Of a stretch of 64,000 nt of DNA, positions 19,457 through 27,817 are shown piece by piece (position 1 is the stretch's first letter; every line of letters begins with the position of its first letter). This DNA is from Sinorhizobium sp. 8-89 (GTDB lineage: Bacteria > Pseudomonadota > Alphaproteobacteria > Rhizobiales > Rhizobiaceae): contig NZ_JASKLR010000001.1 in assembly GCF_030124325.1 (NCBI RefSeq), forward strand, positions 62,001 through 126,000. The letters are read 5' to 3'. The notes under the pieces were generated by a model. The model had not been told where the DNA came from. It ran no database searches and worked only from the letters and a program-made list of their open reading frames with translations. The translations under genes were made by a program, and so were the position numbers.

Positions 19457-19849
19457 GTGAAGACGCGGTCGGAAAAATTGAAGCGCCTGGTTGCCGTCCA
19501 GCGGCATCTTGAGCGGATGGCGGAAAGCGAACTTGCCGAGACCGCGCGCCAGCGCGCCGTCCTTGCAGAAACGATCGATGTGGTCGCCGATGCAATGGGT
19601 TCGGCTCACCCGATGCATCGCATTTTCTCGGGTCATTACGCCTCCCAGCTCGGGCGTCTCGCCCAGAAGGATCAGATGCTGCTCGGCATCCAGCAGGTGC
19701 ACGAGGCCCGCATGCTGAGGGAGCGCGCAAAAGGCGATCGCTTCGAGGAAAACATGAAGGATGCACGCCTCGCGGAGGATCGCGAAGCGGCCGACAACTC
19801 GATCCTCGATCTGATCGACCAGCATCTCTCTACAGCGCCGCGCGTCTGA
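19457..19849 (+). CDS. FliJ-like export protein (candidate)
   Basis: Protein of 130 residues, almost entirely predicted coiled coil, rich in Arg/Lys/Glu and lacking a signal peptide. It begins MKTRSEKLKRLVAVQRHLER with a GTG start four bases after fliR (AGGGG upstream). Size, charge pattern and position fit FliJ, the stalk between FliI and FlhA, which is too divergent to recognise easily in alphaproteobacteria. The last residues (STAPRV) and the TGA stop are encoded by the outer arm of mosaic repeat copy 3, so the original C-terminus may have been replaced. FlgN is the alternative, but a better FlgN candidate follows at 20679. Confidence 0.55.
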   Translation: MKTRSEKLKRLVAVQRHLERMAESELAETARQRAVLAETIDVVADAMGSAHPMHRIFSGHYASQLGRLAQKDQMLLGIQQVHEARMLRERAKGDRFEENMKDARLAEDREAADNSILDLIDQHLSTAPRV

Positions 19850-19932
19850 TCAGACGCGCAAAGGTCGCTGTAGAACTTTGAGTTCTGCATGATTTTGTTC
19901 TTGAATCGATTCCGATTTAAGGAATCACGCAG
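19830..19932. repeat. Mosaic palindromic repeat, copy 3 (full; overlaps a gene end)
   Basis: The GC palindrome ctacagcgccgcgcgtctgatcagacgcgcaaaggtcgctgtag (split here as 19830-19873) is followed by the AT palindrome from ctgcatgattttg to aatcacgcag (19884-19932). The first 20 bases are coding for the FliJ-like protein. Confidence 0.75.
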
Positions 19933-20062
19933 TAGCGCTCCGCCAGCTTCCGGTAAGGTTGAAGGACGATAGTGCGCCATCGGGGCGTCCTTCCAAGGGG
20001 ACAAGCCCGGTTCGGAATATTTGCGACCGCGCGCGACTGCGGGCGCTTCGAGAGGATGTGAC

Positions 20063-20614
20063 ATGGCAATTTCCCCGCCCAGCGATCTTGTGATGGACGT
20101 CGTCCGCGCGGCCGATCCGGCGGAAATCCAGGAGGCTCAGGCAAAGCTCAAGGCCAACCGCGCTGCTTTCCAGGCAACGAGCCTTGCGGAAAACGGCAAT
20201 GGGTTTGCCGCGGCCGTTTCGGTTCTCAACCCGTCCGAGGGATCGACCGGACTGGGCGACATCAATAACCGTGTCGAGCAGAAGAAGATTCCCGAGACCT
20301 ATCGGAAGTTCGAGGCGATGGTGCTGCAGAATTTCGTGAAGTCCATGCTGCCGAGCGAAAGCGAGAACGTCTACGGCAAGGGCACCTCCGGCGACGTCTG
20401 GAAAAGCATGATGGCGGAACAGATCGGCGACGTTCTCGCTGCGGGCGGCGGTATCGGCATTGCCGATCGCATGGTCGGGGACGACGCGACCGATCGGGTG
20501 AATGCGTCGGTCGACGGCAACAGCCACAACCTCGCGACGAGCATGGTCCAGGAGTACGAGCGCAAGGCTCTCTCCGGCTTTTTGACCAACGATGAAAAGA
20601 AAAAGCAAGCCTAG
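20063..20614 (+). CDS. flgJ: Rod-binding protein, FlgJ N-terminal domain
   Basis: Scaffold for rod assembly. The 183-residue protein carries the rod-binding domain at about residues 80-135 (FEAMVLQNFVKSMLPSESE, then GDVWKSMMAEQIGDVLAAGG and IADRM). The muramidase domain of enteric FlgJ is absent, as in other alphaproteobacteria; the transglycosylase at 9537 may replace it. The ATG follows GAGG. It is 213 bases after the FliJ-like gene, separated by the repeat. Confidence 0.82.
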   Translation: MAISPPSDLVMDVVRAADPAEIQEAQAKLKANRAAFQATSLAENGNGFAAAVSVLNPSEGSTGLGDINNRVEQKKIPETYRKFEAMVLQNFVKSMLPSESENVYGKGTSGDVWKSMMAEQIGDVLAAGGGIGIADRMVGDDATDRVNASVDGNSHNLATSMVQEYERKALSGFLTNDEKKKQA

Positions 20615-20678
20615 CGGATAAGCACACTCGGCGGGTTTCCGTCTGCATCGCGCTTTTGGATTATTTGGGAGTTGATTT

Positions 20679-21047
20679 ATGGAAGCTGTGGCATCGAATG
20701 ACGTACGAATTCGGAACGTTCTCGGCCGCCTGGAAATGATCATCGACAACGAGAACAGCCGTATCGGCGTGGACCCTGATTTCGATATCAGGACGTCGAA
20801 CGCACACAAGAGCCGCTGCCTCTACGAACTGACGATGCTCCACCGCGATGCCGTTCCCGGCGAGATCTCGCCGGCCTTCGTTTCGCAGACGCGCCATCTG
20901 CGCAACAAGCTGCAGGTCAACTCCCAGAAGGTCGAGGCACATCTCGAAGCGGTGCGGTCCGTGGTCGATATTCTGAAGACGGCTGCCCAGGACGCGGATG
21001 CGGATGGCATCTACACCGAAGCGCAGTTCCGCTATAGCGATTTCTGA
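20679..21047 (+). CDS. FlgN-like flagellar chaperone (candidate)
   Basis: Small cytoplasmic helical protein of 122 residues, no signal peptide. The C-terminal part (QTRHLRNKLQVNSQKVEAHL, then VDILKTAAQDADADGIYTE) resembles the FlgN C-terminal helix, which binds FlgK and FlgL (both encoded in this window). It is coupled to the next gene by a TGATG overlap and lies 64 bases after flgJ. The assignment is pattern-based; no similarity search was possible. Confidence 0.55.
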   Translation: MEAVASNDVRIRNVLGRLEMIIDNENSRIGVDPDFDIRTSNAHKSRCLYELTMLHRDAVPGEISPAFVSQTRHLRNKLQVNSQKVEAHLEAVRSVVDILKTAAQDADADGIYTEAQFRYSDF

Positions 21048-21616
21048 TGCTGAAGCTCGTTCTCACCGGGGTCTGGGTCTGCGCCGTTACGCTCGGATCC
21101 GTCTACTTTTCGATGCAGTATGCTTCGGCGCCCGTCATATCGGAGGCCGAGGCGGATAGACGTGCATCCGAGGAATACATACCGGGAGAAATCATCACCG
21201 TCCCGGTCATCAAGGAAGGGGCGGTGCAGGGATATTTTCTTGCCAAACTGTCCTTCTCCGCAACGAAAGAAGGCATCGCGAAGCTGCACGCACCGCTCCG
21301 GCAGGTCGCGACGGATGAGCTTTACGACATGCTCGTCGGTTCGAAGTTCGTCGATCTCGCCGACACCGGGACATTCGACCTGCCGACCTTCAAGGTCGCG
21401 GTGAAGGACGGATTGAACAAGAAACTCGGCAGTGAAGTGATCACCGAGGTTCTGGTCGAACAGCTCGAATATCTCACCAAGGACGACGTCGAGCGCGTCG
21501 CCAACAGCCAGAACAGGCCATATCAAAAGCCGGTCCCTGTCGTCGACAAGAACGGCAACGTTGCTGCGGACAAGATTCCGGAAGGGGCGGTGAAGGCGAA
21601 CAGCAGCGCCCATTGA
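21047..21616 (+). CDS. Membrane-anchored protein of the flagellar cluster
   Basis: Protein of 189 residues with one N-terminal membrane helix or uncleaved signal (MLKLVLTGVWVCAVTLGSVYF) and a periplasmic mixed alpha/beta domain containing YFLAKLSFSATKEG and a helix VITEVLVEQLEYLTKDDVER. The arrangement (short cytoplasmic end, single helix, compact periplasmic domain that starts with a beta strand) recalls FliL, but I see no diagnostic motif. Coupled by TGATG to the FlgN-like gene, so a motility role is likely. I do not recognise the family with confidence. Confidence 0.7.
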   Translation: MLKLVLTGVWVCAVTLGSVYFSMQYASAPVISEAEADRRASEEYIPGEIITVPVIKEGAVQGYFLAKLSFSATKEGIAKLHAPLRQVATDELYDMLVGSKFVDLADTGTFDLPTFKVAVKDGLNKKLGSEVITEVLVEQLEYLTKDDVERVANSQNRPYQKPVPVVDKNGNVAADKIPEGAVKANSSAH

Positions 21617-21622
21617 CCGGCT

Positions 21623-21717
21623 CTACAGCGCCGCGCGACCGGAGGCGCAGATTGCTGTAGCACTTTGAAAGTGCTGCATGACTTCGTCCCTTAAAATCGA
21701 TTTAAGGAAACATGCAG
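21623..21717. repeat. Mosaic palindromic repeat, copy 4 (full, GC arm shortened)
   Basis: Starts ctacagcgccgcgcgaccgg, seven bases after the preceding stop, and ends aaggaaacatgcag. The GC palindrome is altered in its centre (gcgacc-ggaggcgc) compared with copies 2 and 3. Confidence 0.7.
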
Positions 21718-21740
21718 TAGCGGCGTTTGCGAGCCGGCAT

Positions 21741-22730
21741 TCAGGTGACGTTGTGCGTTCGGTCTTGCGCCTCTGCGGAGCCGATCTTCGCCGTCAGCCG
21801 GCCGACCGCGACATAGAGTGGATAGAGACTTGCCGCGGCGAGCCCGGTCTCTGCCCAAAGTTTGAGGCCGACCGGCAGAGAGGTGGCGATGAGCGCAAGG
21901 GATTTGCCGAGCGCTCTCAACCGACCGGAGAATGTCGGGTCGCGCTGATGCTCCAGGAGTGCCGAGATTGCGCCGTTCTCGAGACTGCGGGTACGGATCC
22001 ACGACCTGGTGGTGTGATAAACAGGAACTGTTTCCGCGACCCAGGCTTCCGTTGCCCAGGCAAACGTGAACCCCTTCGCCCTGCATCGATCGAAGAAATC
22101 CGCTTCGCCGACGCCGACCACATTGAGCGCCGGATCCAGAAACGGCTGGGCCATCCCGTCGAGCGCCGCCCGGGCTATAAGGACGTTGCCTGCCGAATAG
22201 AGGATCGGTACCGGTCCGCTCTCATTGTAAGGAGGCGTGAAAACGGGGTGCCGCTTCCATTTCTGTTCGTGCGGATCCTCGAAGACGGGGAGTTGCGGCC
22301 CGCCGACGATATCCGCCCCATGGGTCTCCTGGACGGCAAGGAGGCGATCGAGCCACTCCGGAGCGGCAACTTCATCGTCATAGATGACCGCGAGCGCCCG
22401 GAGGTTGGGATAGAGATCGAGCGCTGTCGCCCATCCGGCATTGCACGCATGGGCGTGTCCGCGGCGGCGAACGACGACGATGGCGGAATCGGACGGGTGT
22501 CCGAGAAAGAAGCTTTTCGCCGGCTGGGCGCCAGCCAGCCCGTCCGCGTCGTTTTCGACGACCACAGTCGCCAAAGGAACGTCAGGCCGTTGGGAAACAA
22601 TGGTTTTCAGCGTTTTGACGAGGTGATCCGGGCGGCGGAACGTCGGCACGACGACCACGAGTTCGATGTCGGCCGCATCTTCCCGTTCGGTCTGGAAATA
22701 GACGGTGATGTCCTGACCGTTCGGCGTCAT
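21741..22730 (-). CDS. Family 2 glycosyltransferase
   Basis: The 329-residue protein has a GT-A fold: IELVVVVPTFRRPDHLVKTL at residues ~23-42, a DXD-like site in AVIYDDEVAAPEW (about residue 118), and a C-terminal hydrophobic segment (IATSLPVGLKLWAETGLAAA onward) that may anchor it to the membrane. The donor and acceptor cannot be told from sequence. It is transcribed divergently from a TagA/WecG-type transferase, with 277 bases between starts. Its position next to the flagellar block invites a link to flagellin or surface polysaccharide glycosylation, but this is speculation. Confidence 0.8.
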   Translation of the reverse strand: MTPNGQDITVYFQTEREDAADIELVVVVPTFRRPDHLVKTLKTIVSQRPDVPLATVVVENDADGLAGAQPAKSFFLGHPSDSAIVVVRRRGHAHACNAGWATALDLYPNLRALAVIYDDEVAAPEWLDRLLAVQETHGADIVGGPQLPVFEDPHEQKWKRHPVFTPPYNESGPVPILYSAGNVLIARAALDGMAQPFLDPALNVVGVGEADFFDRCRAKGFTFAWATEAWVAETVPVYHTTRSWIRTRSLENGAISALLEHQRDPTFSGRLRALGKSLALIATSLPVGLKLWAETGLAAASLYPLYVAVGRLTAKIGSAEAQDRTHNVT

Positions 22731-23007
22731 CGTAAGACCTGTGCGCGCAGATAGCCGGCAAGCACTACAGCAAAATTTCCTAAACAGATGTTGAAGCCGG
22801 AAAACGGCTTTTGAATGAGAGCCTTAAACGGTGTTTTAGAGCAAGCAACTAAAGTGAGAAAAAATCGTCTCTCATCCCGTGCGGCAACATGTTTCCGATG
22901 CCCGTCTTTTTTGCGCCGATGGAAAGTCCTGCCTCGATCTTCGATACGGCGGGCCGGACCTGTCAATGGTTCGCCGCTTCGGCCGCCAGTACCGGAGGCA
23001 GGTCGCG
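22731..23007. promoter_or_regulatory. Divergent promoter region of two glycosyltransferase genes
   Basis: The region between the GT2 start and the chosen TagA/WecG start. Its first 140 bases are AT-rich compared with the surroundings (for example caaaatttcctaaac and gtgagaaaaaatcg). It should hold both promoters; no specific box is convincing. Confidence 0.4.
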
Positions 23008-23688
23008 ATGAACGCCTTGTCGCGCATTGTCGCAACCGCGCCCAAGCGGATCGAATCTCGAGTGCCGAGTCGCGATTTCGGCTGGGCCGATGCTTTGGCC
23101 TTCGCCGATACAGTCGCCTCCCAGCCCACATGGCATGCGGTCGTGACCGAGCGTATGTTTCCGACCAGTCAGGATGCGGCGGCCTTCGTGCCCGCGCTGC
23201 TGACCTATATCGAGAAGCCGATGCGTGTTGCGCTGATCGGCTCGCATCATGACGTTGTGGAGCGCGCTGCCGAGAATTTCCGAAGCCACGCGCCCTGGCA
23301 CGAATTCATAGCCGCCTGCGCCTTTTCCGGTCAGGGAAACGTTCTCGATGACGTACGCGCGCTCGAGCCCCACATTCTCCTCGTGGCGATCGAAAGCTCG
23401 AAACAGGAGAAATGGGTCGATCGAAACATTGCTCCCGAGCACGGCTGGCTCGTCATCGCCATCGACGACTTTGTGGTTGGAGAATTCTCCCCCACGCCCG
23501 CTCTCTTTCGTCTGCTGCGGCTCGATTGGCTCCATCGGCTCGCTGCCGAGGCAGGGCGGTGTCGCGCGTATCACGCCTTTCGGTGGAAACCGATCAAGCG
23601 CGGTCTCGATCTTGCCGGCGTTTCCGAACAGAAGCATTTCGAACCGCCGCAGGCGCACCGTGGTGCTAGCCGCATCTCGCGGGAATGA
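23008..23688 (+). CDS. WecG/TagA/CpsF-family glycosyltransferase
   Basis: Predicted GT26-type transferase, 226 residues. The family core is visible: MRVALIGSHHDVVERAAENF, then EPHILLVAIESSKQEKWVDRN (the LVALGSPKQE motif region) and FRLLRLDWLHRLAAEAGRCR near the C-terminus. Members transfer ManNAc(A) or glucose-type sugars to lipid-linked intermediates in polysaccharide synthesis. I chose the ATG at 23008 because GGAGG lies eight bases upstream and the longer reading adds residues with no family similarity. Divergent from a GT2 gene. Confidence 0.8.
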   Translation: MNALSRIVATAPKRIESRVPSRDFGWADALAFADTVASQPTWHAVVTERMFPTSQDAAAFVPALLTYIEKPMRVALIGSHHDVVERAAENFRSHAPWHEFIAACAFSGQGNVLDDVRALEPHILLVAIESSKQEKWVDRNIAPEHGWLVIAIDDFVVGEFSPTPALFRLLRLDWLHRLAAEAGRCRAYHAFRWKPIKRGLDLAGVSEQKHFEPPQAHRGASRISRE

Positions 23689-23952
23689 TTCCGAGCGCTG
23701 CCGGTGATGTCTTGCTTGCGTCAAACACTGTCTTCGCCGGAGCAGTGGGGTGTCTCTGACACGACATTGCAAGTGGCGGACCCGGATCTTTCAGCGATGC
23801 AAGGAAATGCTGCTGACGTCGACGGAATGCTGTTCCGGTCCCGTCAGCTCTTGCATTTATGCGTTTGGAACAGCATAGGGCGCATGCAGGCAATCGCTTA
23901 ATGCCGCGCGAACTAGAGTGTGCGGCGCGAAGGACAAACCGGGAGATACGCC

Positions 23953-24852
23953 GTGACGACTGTGATTGATGGCAAGGCCGTTGCCGCTTCGGTCATCGAA
24001 ACCGTGAAATCCGCCACAAAGACGCTGGAGGCGGAAACCGGCGTCCGCGCCGGGCTCGCCGTGGTTATCGTCGGAGACGATCCGGCAAGCCACGCCTACG
24101 TATCGGCGAAGAGCAAGATGGCCAAGGAATGCGGTTTCCTTTCGGTCCAGCATACGCTGCCGCAGGAGACGTCGCAGGAGGAGCTGGCGGCGCTTGTCGC
24201 GGACCTTAACGCGGACGCCTCCATTCACGGCATTCTCGTGCAACTGCCGCTGCCGAAGCATCTTCAGTCAGAGCCGATCATCCAGTCGATCCTGCCCGAG
24301 AAAGATGTCGACGGTCTGCACGTCGTCAATGCCGGCAGGGTCGCGACCGGAGATCTCGAGAACGGGCTCATTTCCTGCACGCCTGCCGGGGCCATGGTAT
24401 TCGTGCGCCGCACGCATGGGGAGGACCTTTCGGGGCTCAACGCCGTCGTCATCGGCCGCTCGAACCTCTTCGGCAAGCCGATGTCGGCGCTGCTTCTTGC
24501 CGCCAACGCAACAGTGACGACGGCACATTCCCGCACGAAGGATCTTCCCGCCGTCTGCCGCAACGCCGACATTCTGGTTGCCGCCGTCGGTCGCCCGGAA
24601 ATGGTCAAGGCCGACTGGGTGAAGCCCGGCGCGACGGTCATCGACGTCGGCATCAATCGCGTGCCGGCGCCGGAACGCGGCGAGGGCAAGACGAAGCTCG
24701 TCGGCGACGTCGCTTTCGAGGAAAGCGCCAAGGTTGCAAGCGTGATCACGCCGGTTCCTGGCGGTGTCGGGCCGATGACCATTGCCATGCTGATGGCGAA
24801 CACGATCATTGCAGCCTACCGCACGGCCGGTCGCAAGCCGCCGAAATTCTGA
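23953..24852 (+). CDS. folD: Methylenetetrahydrofolate dehydrogenase/cyclohydrolase FolD
   Basis: Bifunctional cytosolic enzyme interconverting 5,10-methylene-THF and 10-formyl-THF with NADP. 299 residues, typical length. Signatures: [15 protein letters not shown] (substrate Lys region), [43 protein letters not shown] and [19 protein letters not shown]. The GTG at 23953 after GGGAGA gives the family N-terminus ([10 protein letters not shown]). Sinorhizobia carry more than one folD; which paralogue this is cannot be decided here. Confidence 0.95.
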   Translation: MTTVIDGKAVAASVIETVKSATKTLEAETGVRAGLAVVIVGDDPASHAYVSAKSKMAKECGFLSVQHTLPQETSQEELAALVADLNADASIHGILVQLPLPKHLQSEPIIQSILPEKDVDGLHVVNAGRVATGDLENGLISCTPAGAMVFVRRTHGEDLSGLNAVVIGRSNLFGKPMSALLLAANATVTTAHSRTKDLPAVCRNADILVAAVGRPEMVKADWVKPGATVIDVGINRVPAPERGEGKTKLVGDVAFEESAKVASVITPVPGGVGPMTIAMLMANTIIAAYRTAGRKPPKF

Positions 24853-24880
24853 CGAAGGCTCCAAAGATGTGAAATGGATG

Positions 24881-24915
24881 CGGGCGGAGGGCCAAACGCC
24901 TTTCCGTCCGTTTCA
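24881..24915. terminator. Imperfect hairpin between convergent folD and aglR
   Basis: An inverted repeat cgggcggagg / cctttccgtccg with small mismatches lies between the two convergent stops, followed on the plus strand by TTTC. It may serve both genes. Confidence 0.35.
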
Positions 24916-24944
24916 GCGTCCACGCGATTCCAGGCGGAAAACCG

Positions 24945-26000
24945 TCACACTCTTTTCCTGGAATTGATCTTTTTGGCGGACGCCGGTCCGGTCGACGCGC
25001 GAACGATCAGTTCCGCGCGCCAAAGTTCCTGATCCGGGTAGGCGCCGCGGTCCAGGATGCCGCCGATCAGCCGGCTTGCGACGCGCGCGCCGGCGGCCCT
25101 CAGCGACGAGCGCGTCGTCGTCAGCGGTACGCTGAAATTTTCCGGCTTCAGCATCGGCAAGACATCGTCATGAGCGATGATCGAGATATCCGTGCCGACC
25201 GTGAGACCGGCCTGATTGATCGCGCGCACGGCTCCGAGTGCGAGAGCCGTACTCGAGCAGAGAACGGCGGTAGGCGGATCCGGCTGCTTCAGAAAGCGCT
25301 GCATGCTGCGATAACCGTATTCATCGGTCATCACCGAGTGGTGGACCAATGTTTCGTCGAGTTCGAGGTCCCACTCCTTGAGGGCGCGCGTCACGCCCTT
25401 TTTCCGGCGAATGGCGAAGGCCAGGTGTTCCTGTCCGTTGATGAGAGCGATCCGCCGATGGCCGAGTTGGATGAGAAGCCTCGTCGCGTCGTAGAAGGCG
25501 CCCGTGTTGTCTATGTCGAGGAACGGGTAGTCTTTCGGGCCTCCGATCGATCGGCCATGCACGACAAAGGGGATAGACAGCGACTTGAGTATGGCGATGC
25601 GCGGGTCATTGGAGCGCATATGGGCAAGAAAGAGGGCGTCGACATTGCCGCTTGCCGCCAGGCGCCGGAACGTTGCTTCCTCGTCTTCGGGCGCACTTGG
25701 GTTCAGCACGAAATGAAAGTCGTGCTTGACGGCCTCTTCGGCGAGACCGGCAAGAAATTCGCCGAAATGAATGTCCGAACCGATGCCCGATGCAATCGGC
25801 ATGACAAGGCCGATGGAGTAGGCCTTGCCCGTCGCCAGCCGTTGGGCGGCGCGGTTCGGCCGATAGCCGGTCTCGCGCACCGCTTTCAGGACCCGTTGCC
25901 GGGTCTTGGCGTTGACTTCCGGGTAGCCGTTGAGCGCTCGGCTGACCGTCGTCTGCGATAGGCCGAGCAACTCCGCTAGCTGCTTAAGATTGACCGGCAT
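24945..26000 (-). CDS. aglR: LacI-family repressor of alpha-glucoside genes
   Basis: Regulator with an N-terminal LacI helix-turn-helix (LKQLAELLGLSQTTVSRALN, hinge ATGKAYSIGLVMP) and a periplasmic-binding-like sugar sensor domain. 351 residues from the ATG at 26000, chosen because GGAGG sits ten bases upstream and it begins at the usual MPVNLKQ; an in-frame ATG lies nine bases earlier. Divergent from aglEFGAK with palindromic operators between, one inside its own leader (26015-26028), so autoregulation is likely. Induction by alpha-glucosides such as sucrose, maltose or trehalose is known for the Sinorhizobium agl operon. Confidence 0.88.
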   Translation of the reverse strand: MPVNLKQLAELLGLSQTTVSRALNGYPEVNAKTRQRVLKAVRETGYRPNRAAQRLATGKAYSIGLVMPIASGIGSDIHFGEFLAGLAEEAVKHDFHFVLNPSAPEDEEATFRRLAASGNVDALFLAHMRSNDPRIAILKSLSIPFVVHGRSIGGPKDYPFLDIDNTGAFYDATRLLIQLGHRRIALINGQEHLAFAIRRKKGVTRALKEWDLELDETLVHHSVMTDEYGYRSMQRFLKQPDPPTAVLCSSTALALGAVRAINQAGLTVGTDISIIAHDDVLPMLKPENFSVPLTTTRSSLRAAGARVASRLIGGILDRGAYPDQELWRAELIVRASTGPASAKKINSRKRV

Positions 26001-26014
26001 GGTCGGCATTCCTC

Positions 26015-26028
26015 CCAAAGCGCTTTGG
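26015..26028. promoter_or_regulatory. AglR operator 1 (aglR leader)
   Basis: Perfect 14-bp palindrome ccaaagcgctttgg, typical of LacI-family operators with a central CG step. It lies 14 bases upstream of the aglR start codon. Confidence 0.8.
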
Positions 26029-26175
26029 ATACCCTGTCCATTTAGGGTGTTCCGGCGAGCGCCCCCAAAATCCTGTACCACTCGCACTGCGCAGGAAAAA
26101 GCAAAAAGCCCTGTTTTCGCGCTGCAAAATGTTGATGCACGGCAATATCCACGCCAGTTTGAGACGGTCAGGAGG

Positions 26176-26184
26176 AAAGCGCTT
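26176..26184. promoter_or_regulatory. AglR operator half-matching site
   Basis: The core aaagcgctt, flanked by gg and g, matches the central part of the two perfect operators. It is 44 bases from operator 2, so a dimer-of-dimers or looping arrangement with the other sites is possible. Confidence 0.55.
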
Positions 26185-26219
26185 GACTCTTCGTCCGCGG
26201 CGATGATTTCTTAGCAAAC

Positions 26220-26233
26220 TCAAAGCGCTTTGA
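26220..26233. promoter_or_regulatory. AglR operator 2 (aglE promoter region)
   Basis: Perfect 14-bp palindrome tcaaagcgctttga, 63 bases before the aglE start and therefore near the expected promoter of the transport operon. Confidence 0.8.
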
Positions 26234-26296
26234 ATTTTGCGCGTTGATGATCCGCCCGCGGCGCAACGTCCGGGTTCATGTTGGGAGGACAATAGC

Positions 26297-27655
26297 GTGA
26301 AGAGATCATTCCTGATGGGCGTGGCTGCGCTCGCCCTGGTAACGGGGGCTGCCGATGCTGCCGAGCTGAAATTCAAGCCCGGCGAGGATTCCAAATTCAA
26401 TTGGGCGAGTTTCGAGGAATTCAAAAAGGGCCACGACCTCAAGGGACAAACGCTAACCATCTTCGGTCCATGGCGCGGCGAGGACGAGGCCTTGTTCAAG
26501 AGCGTTTATGCTTACTTCGTCGAAGCGACGGGCGCCGAGATCAAATATTCGTCCTCCGAAAACTATGAACAGCAGATCGTCATCGACACTCAAGCTGGCA
26601 GCCCGCCGGATGTCGCGATCTTGCCGCAGCCGGGTCTCATCGCCGATCTTGCTTCGAAGGGGTACCTGACGCCGCTTGGCGACGAAACCAAGCAATGGTT
26701 GCTCGACAACTACGCAGCCGGTCAATCCTGGGTCGATCTCTCCACTTACAACGGCAAGGACGGCGCACCGGCGCTCTACGCATTCCCTTACAAGATCGAT
26801 GTGAAGTCGCTCGTCTGGTACGTGCCGGAAAACTTCGAGGACGCCGGCTACGAAGTGCCGAAGACCATGGAAGAACTGAAGGCGCTGACCGAGAAGATCG
26901 CCGCTGATGGTGAGAAGCCGTGGTGCATCGGCCTCGGTTCGGGCGGCGCGACCGGCTGGCCGGCGACGGACTGGGTCGAGGATCTGATGCTGCGCACGCA
27001 GCCGGCAGATGTCTACGACAAGTGGGTCAAGAACGAGATTCCGTTCACCGATCCGGCGATCACCGGCGCATTGGACGAATTCGGCTGGTTCGCACGTAAC
27101 GACAAGTTCGTGGATGGCGGCGCCGCGGCCGTGGCCTCTGCCGACTTCCGTGACAGCCCGAAGGGTCTCTTCTCCTCGCCGCCGAAGTGCTACCTGCACC
27201 ATCAGGCTTCGTTCATCCCGTCCTTCTTCCCGGAAGGCACCGTGATCGGCGAGGATGCCGATTTCTTCTACATGCCTCCCTATGAGAGCAAGAAGGATCT
27301 CGGCAATCCGGTGCTGGGTGCCGGTACGCTTGCGATGATCACCAAGGACACGCCGGCCGCACGCGCCTTCATCGAGTTTCTGAAGACGCCGATCGCGCAT
27401 GAGGTCTGGATGGCCCAGACGAGTTTCCTGACGCCCTACAAGAGCGTCAACGTCGAGACCTATGGCAATCCGCCGCTGAAGAAGCAGGGCGAGATCCTGC
27501 TCAATGCGACGACCTTCCGTTTCGATGGTTCCGACCTGATGCCGGGCAAGATCGGCGCAGGCGCCTTCTGGACGGGTATGGTCGATTTCGTGGGCGGCAA
27601 GTCGTCTGCCGACGTCGCAGCCGGCGTGCAGAAGGCATGGGACTCCATCAAGTAA
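26297..27655 (+). CDS. aglE: Alpha-glucoside ABC transporter, binding protein
   Basis: Periplasmic solute-binding protein (452 residues, family 1 extracellular binding protein) for alpha-glucosides. Signal peptide VKRSFLMGVAALALVTGAAD, then LKGQTLTIFGPWRGEDEALF. The GTG at 26297 follows GGGAGGA; the longer reading adds residues ahead of the signal peptide and is unlikely. First gene of aglEFGAK, controlled by operators upstream. Specificity is inferred from the operon. Confidence 0.9.
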   Translation: MKRSFLMGVAALALVTGAADAAELKFKPGEDSKFNWASFEEFKKGHDLKGQTLTIFGPWRGEDEALFKSVYAYFVEATGAEIKYSSSENYEQQIVIDTQAGSPPDVAILPQPGLIADLASKGYLTPLGDETKQWLLDNYAAGQSWVDLSTYNGKDGAPALYAFPYKIDVKSLVWYVPENFEDAGYEVPKTMEELKALTEKIAADGEKPWCIGLGSGGATGWPATDWVEDLMLRTQPADVYDKWVKNEIPFTDPAITGALDEFGWFARNDKFVDGGAAAVASADFRDSPKGLFSSPPKCYLHHQASFIPSFFPEGTVIGEDADFFYMPPYESKKDLGNPVLGAGTLAMITKDTPAARAFIEFLKTPIAHEVWMAQTSFLTPYKSVNVETYGNPPLKKQGEILLNATTFRFDGSDLMPGKIGAGAFWTGMVDFVGGKSSADVAAGVQKAWDSIK

Positions 27656-27670
27656 GACTAAAACAAAGAC

Positions 27671-27696
27671 GGCGGACGATGCTAACCTCGTCCGCC
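27671..27696 (+). terminator. Hairpin between aglE and aglF
   Basis: Inverted repeat ggcggacga / tcgtccgcc, 15 bases after aglE. Such stems often protect the upstream binding-protein mRNA and lower permease expression, which would fit the 162-base gap here. Confidence 0.6.
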
Positions 27697-27817
27697 GCTC
27701 CTTCGTTTCCGGATTGCCTTGGCAATCGGGGTAATCCCAATCAAGAGCGGTAGCCGCCATCACACGATGCGCCCGGAGCATCCTGCTTCGGAGCGCGTTT
27801 AAGGGGAGGGATGTGTC

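Noticed and set aside
22879..23007. Longer N-terminus of the TagA/WecG-type transferase
   Set aside because: No family similarity in the added residues and a much better ribosome site at 23008.
23704..23901. 65-residue ORF between the TagA/WecG gene and folD
   Set aside because: No ribosome site, unnatural composition, and it occupies the probable folD promoter.
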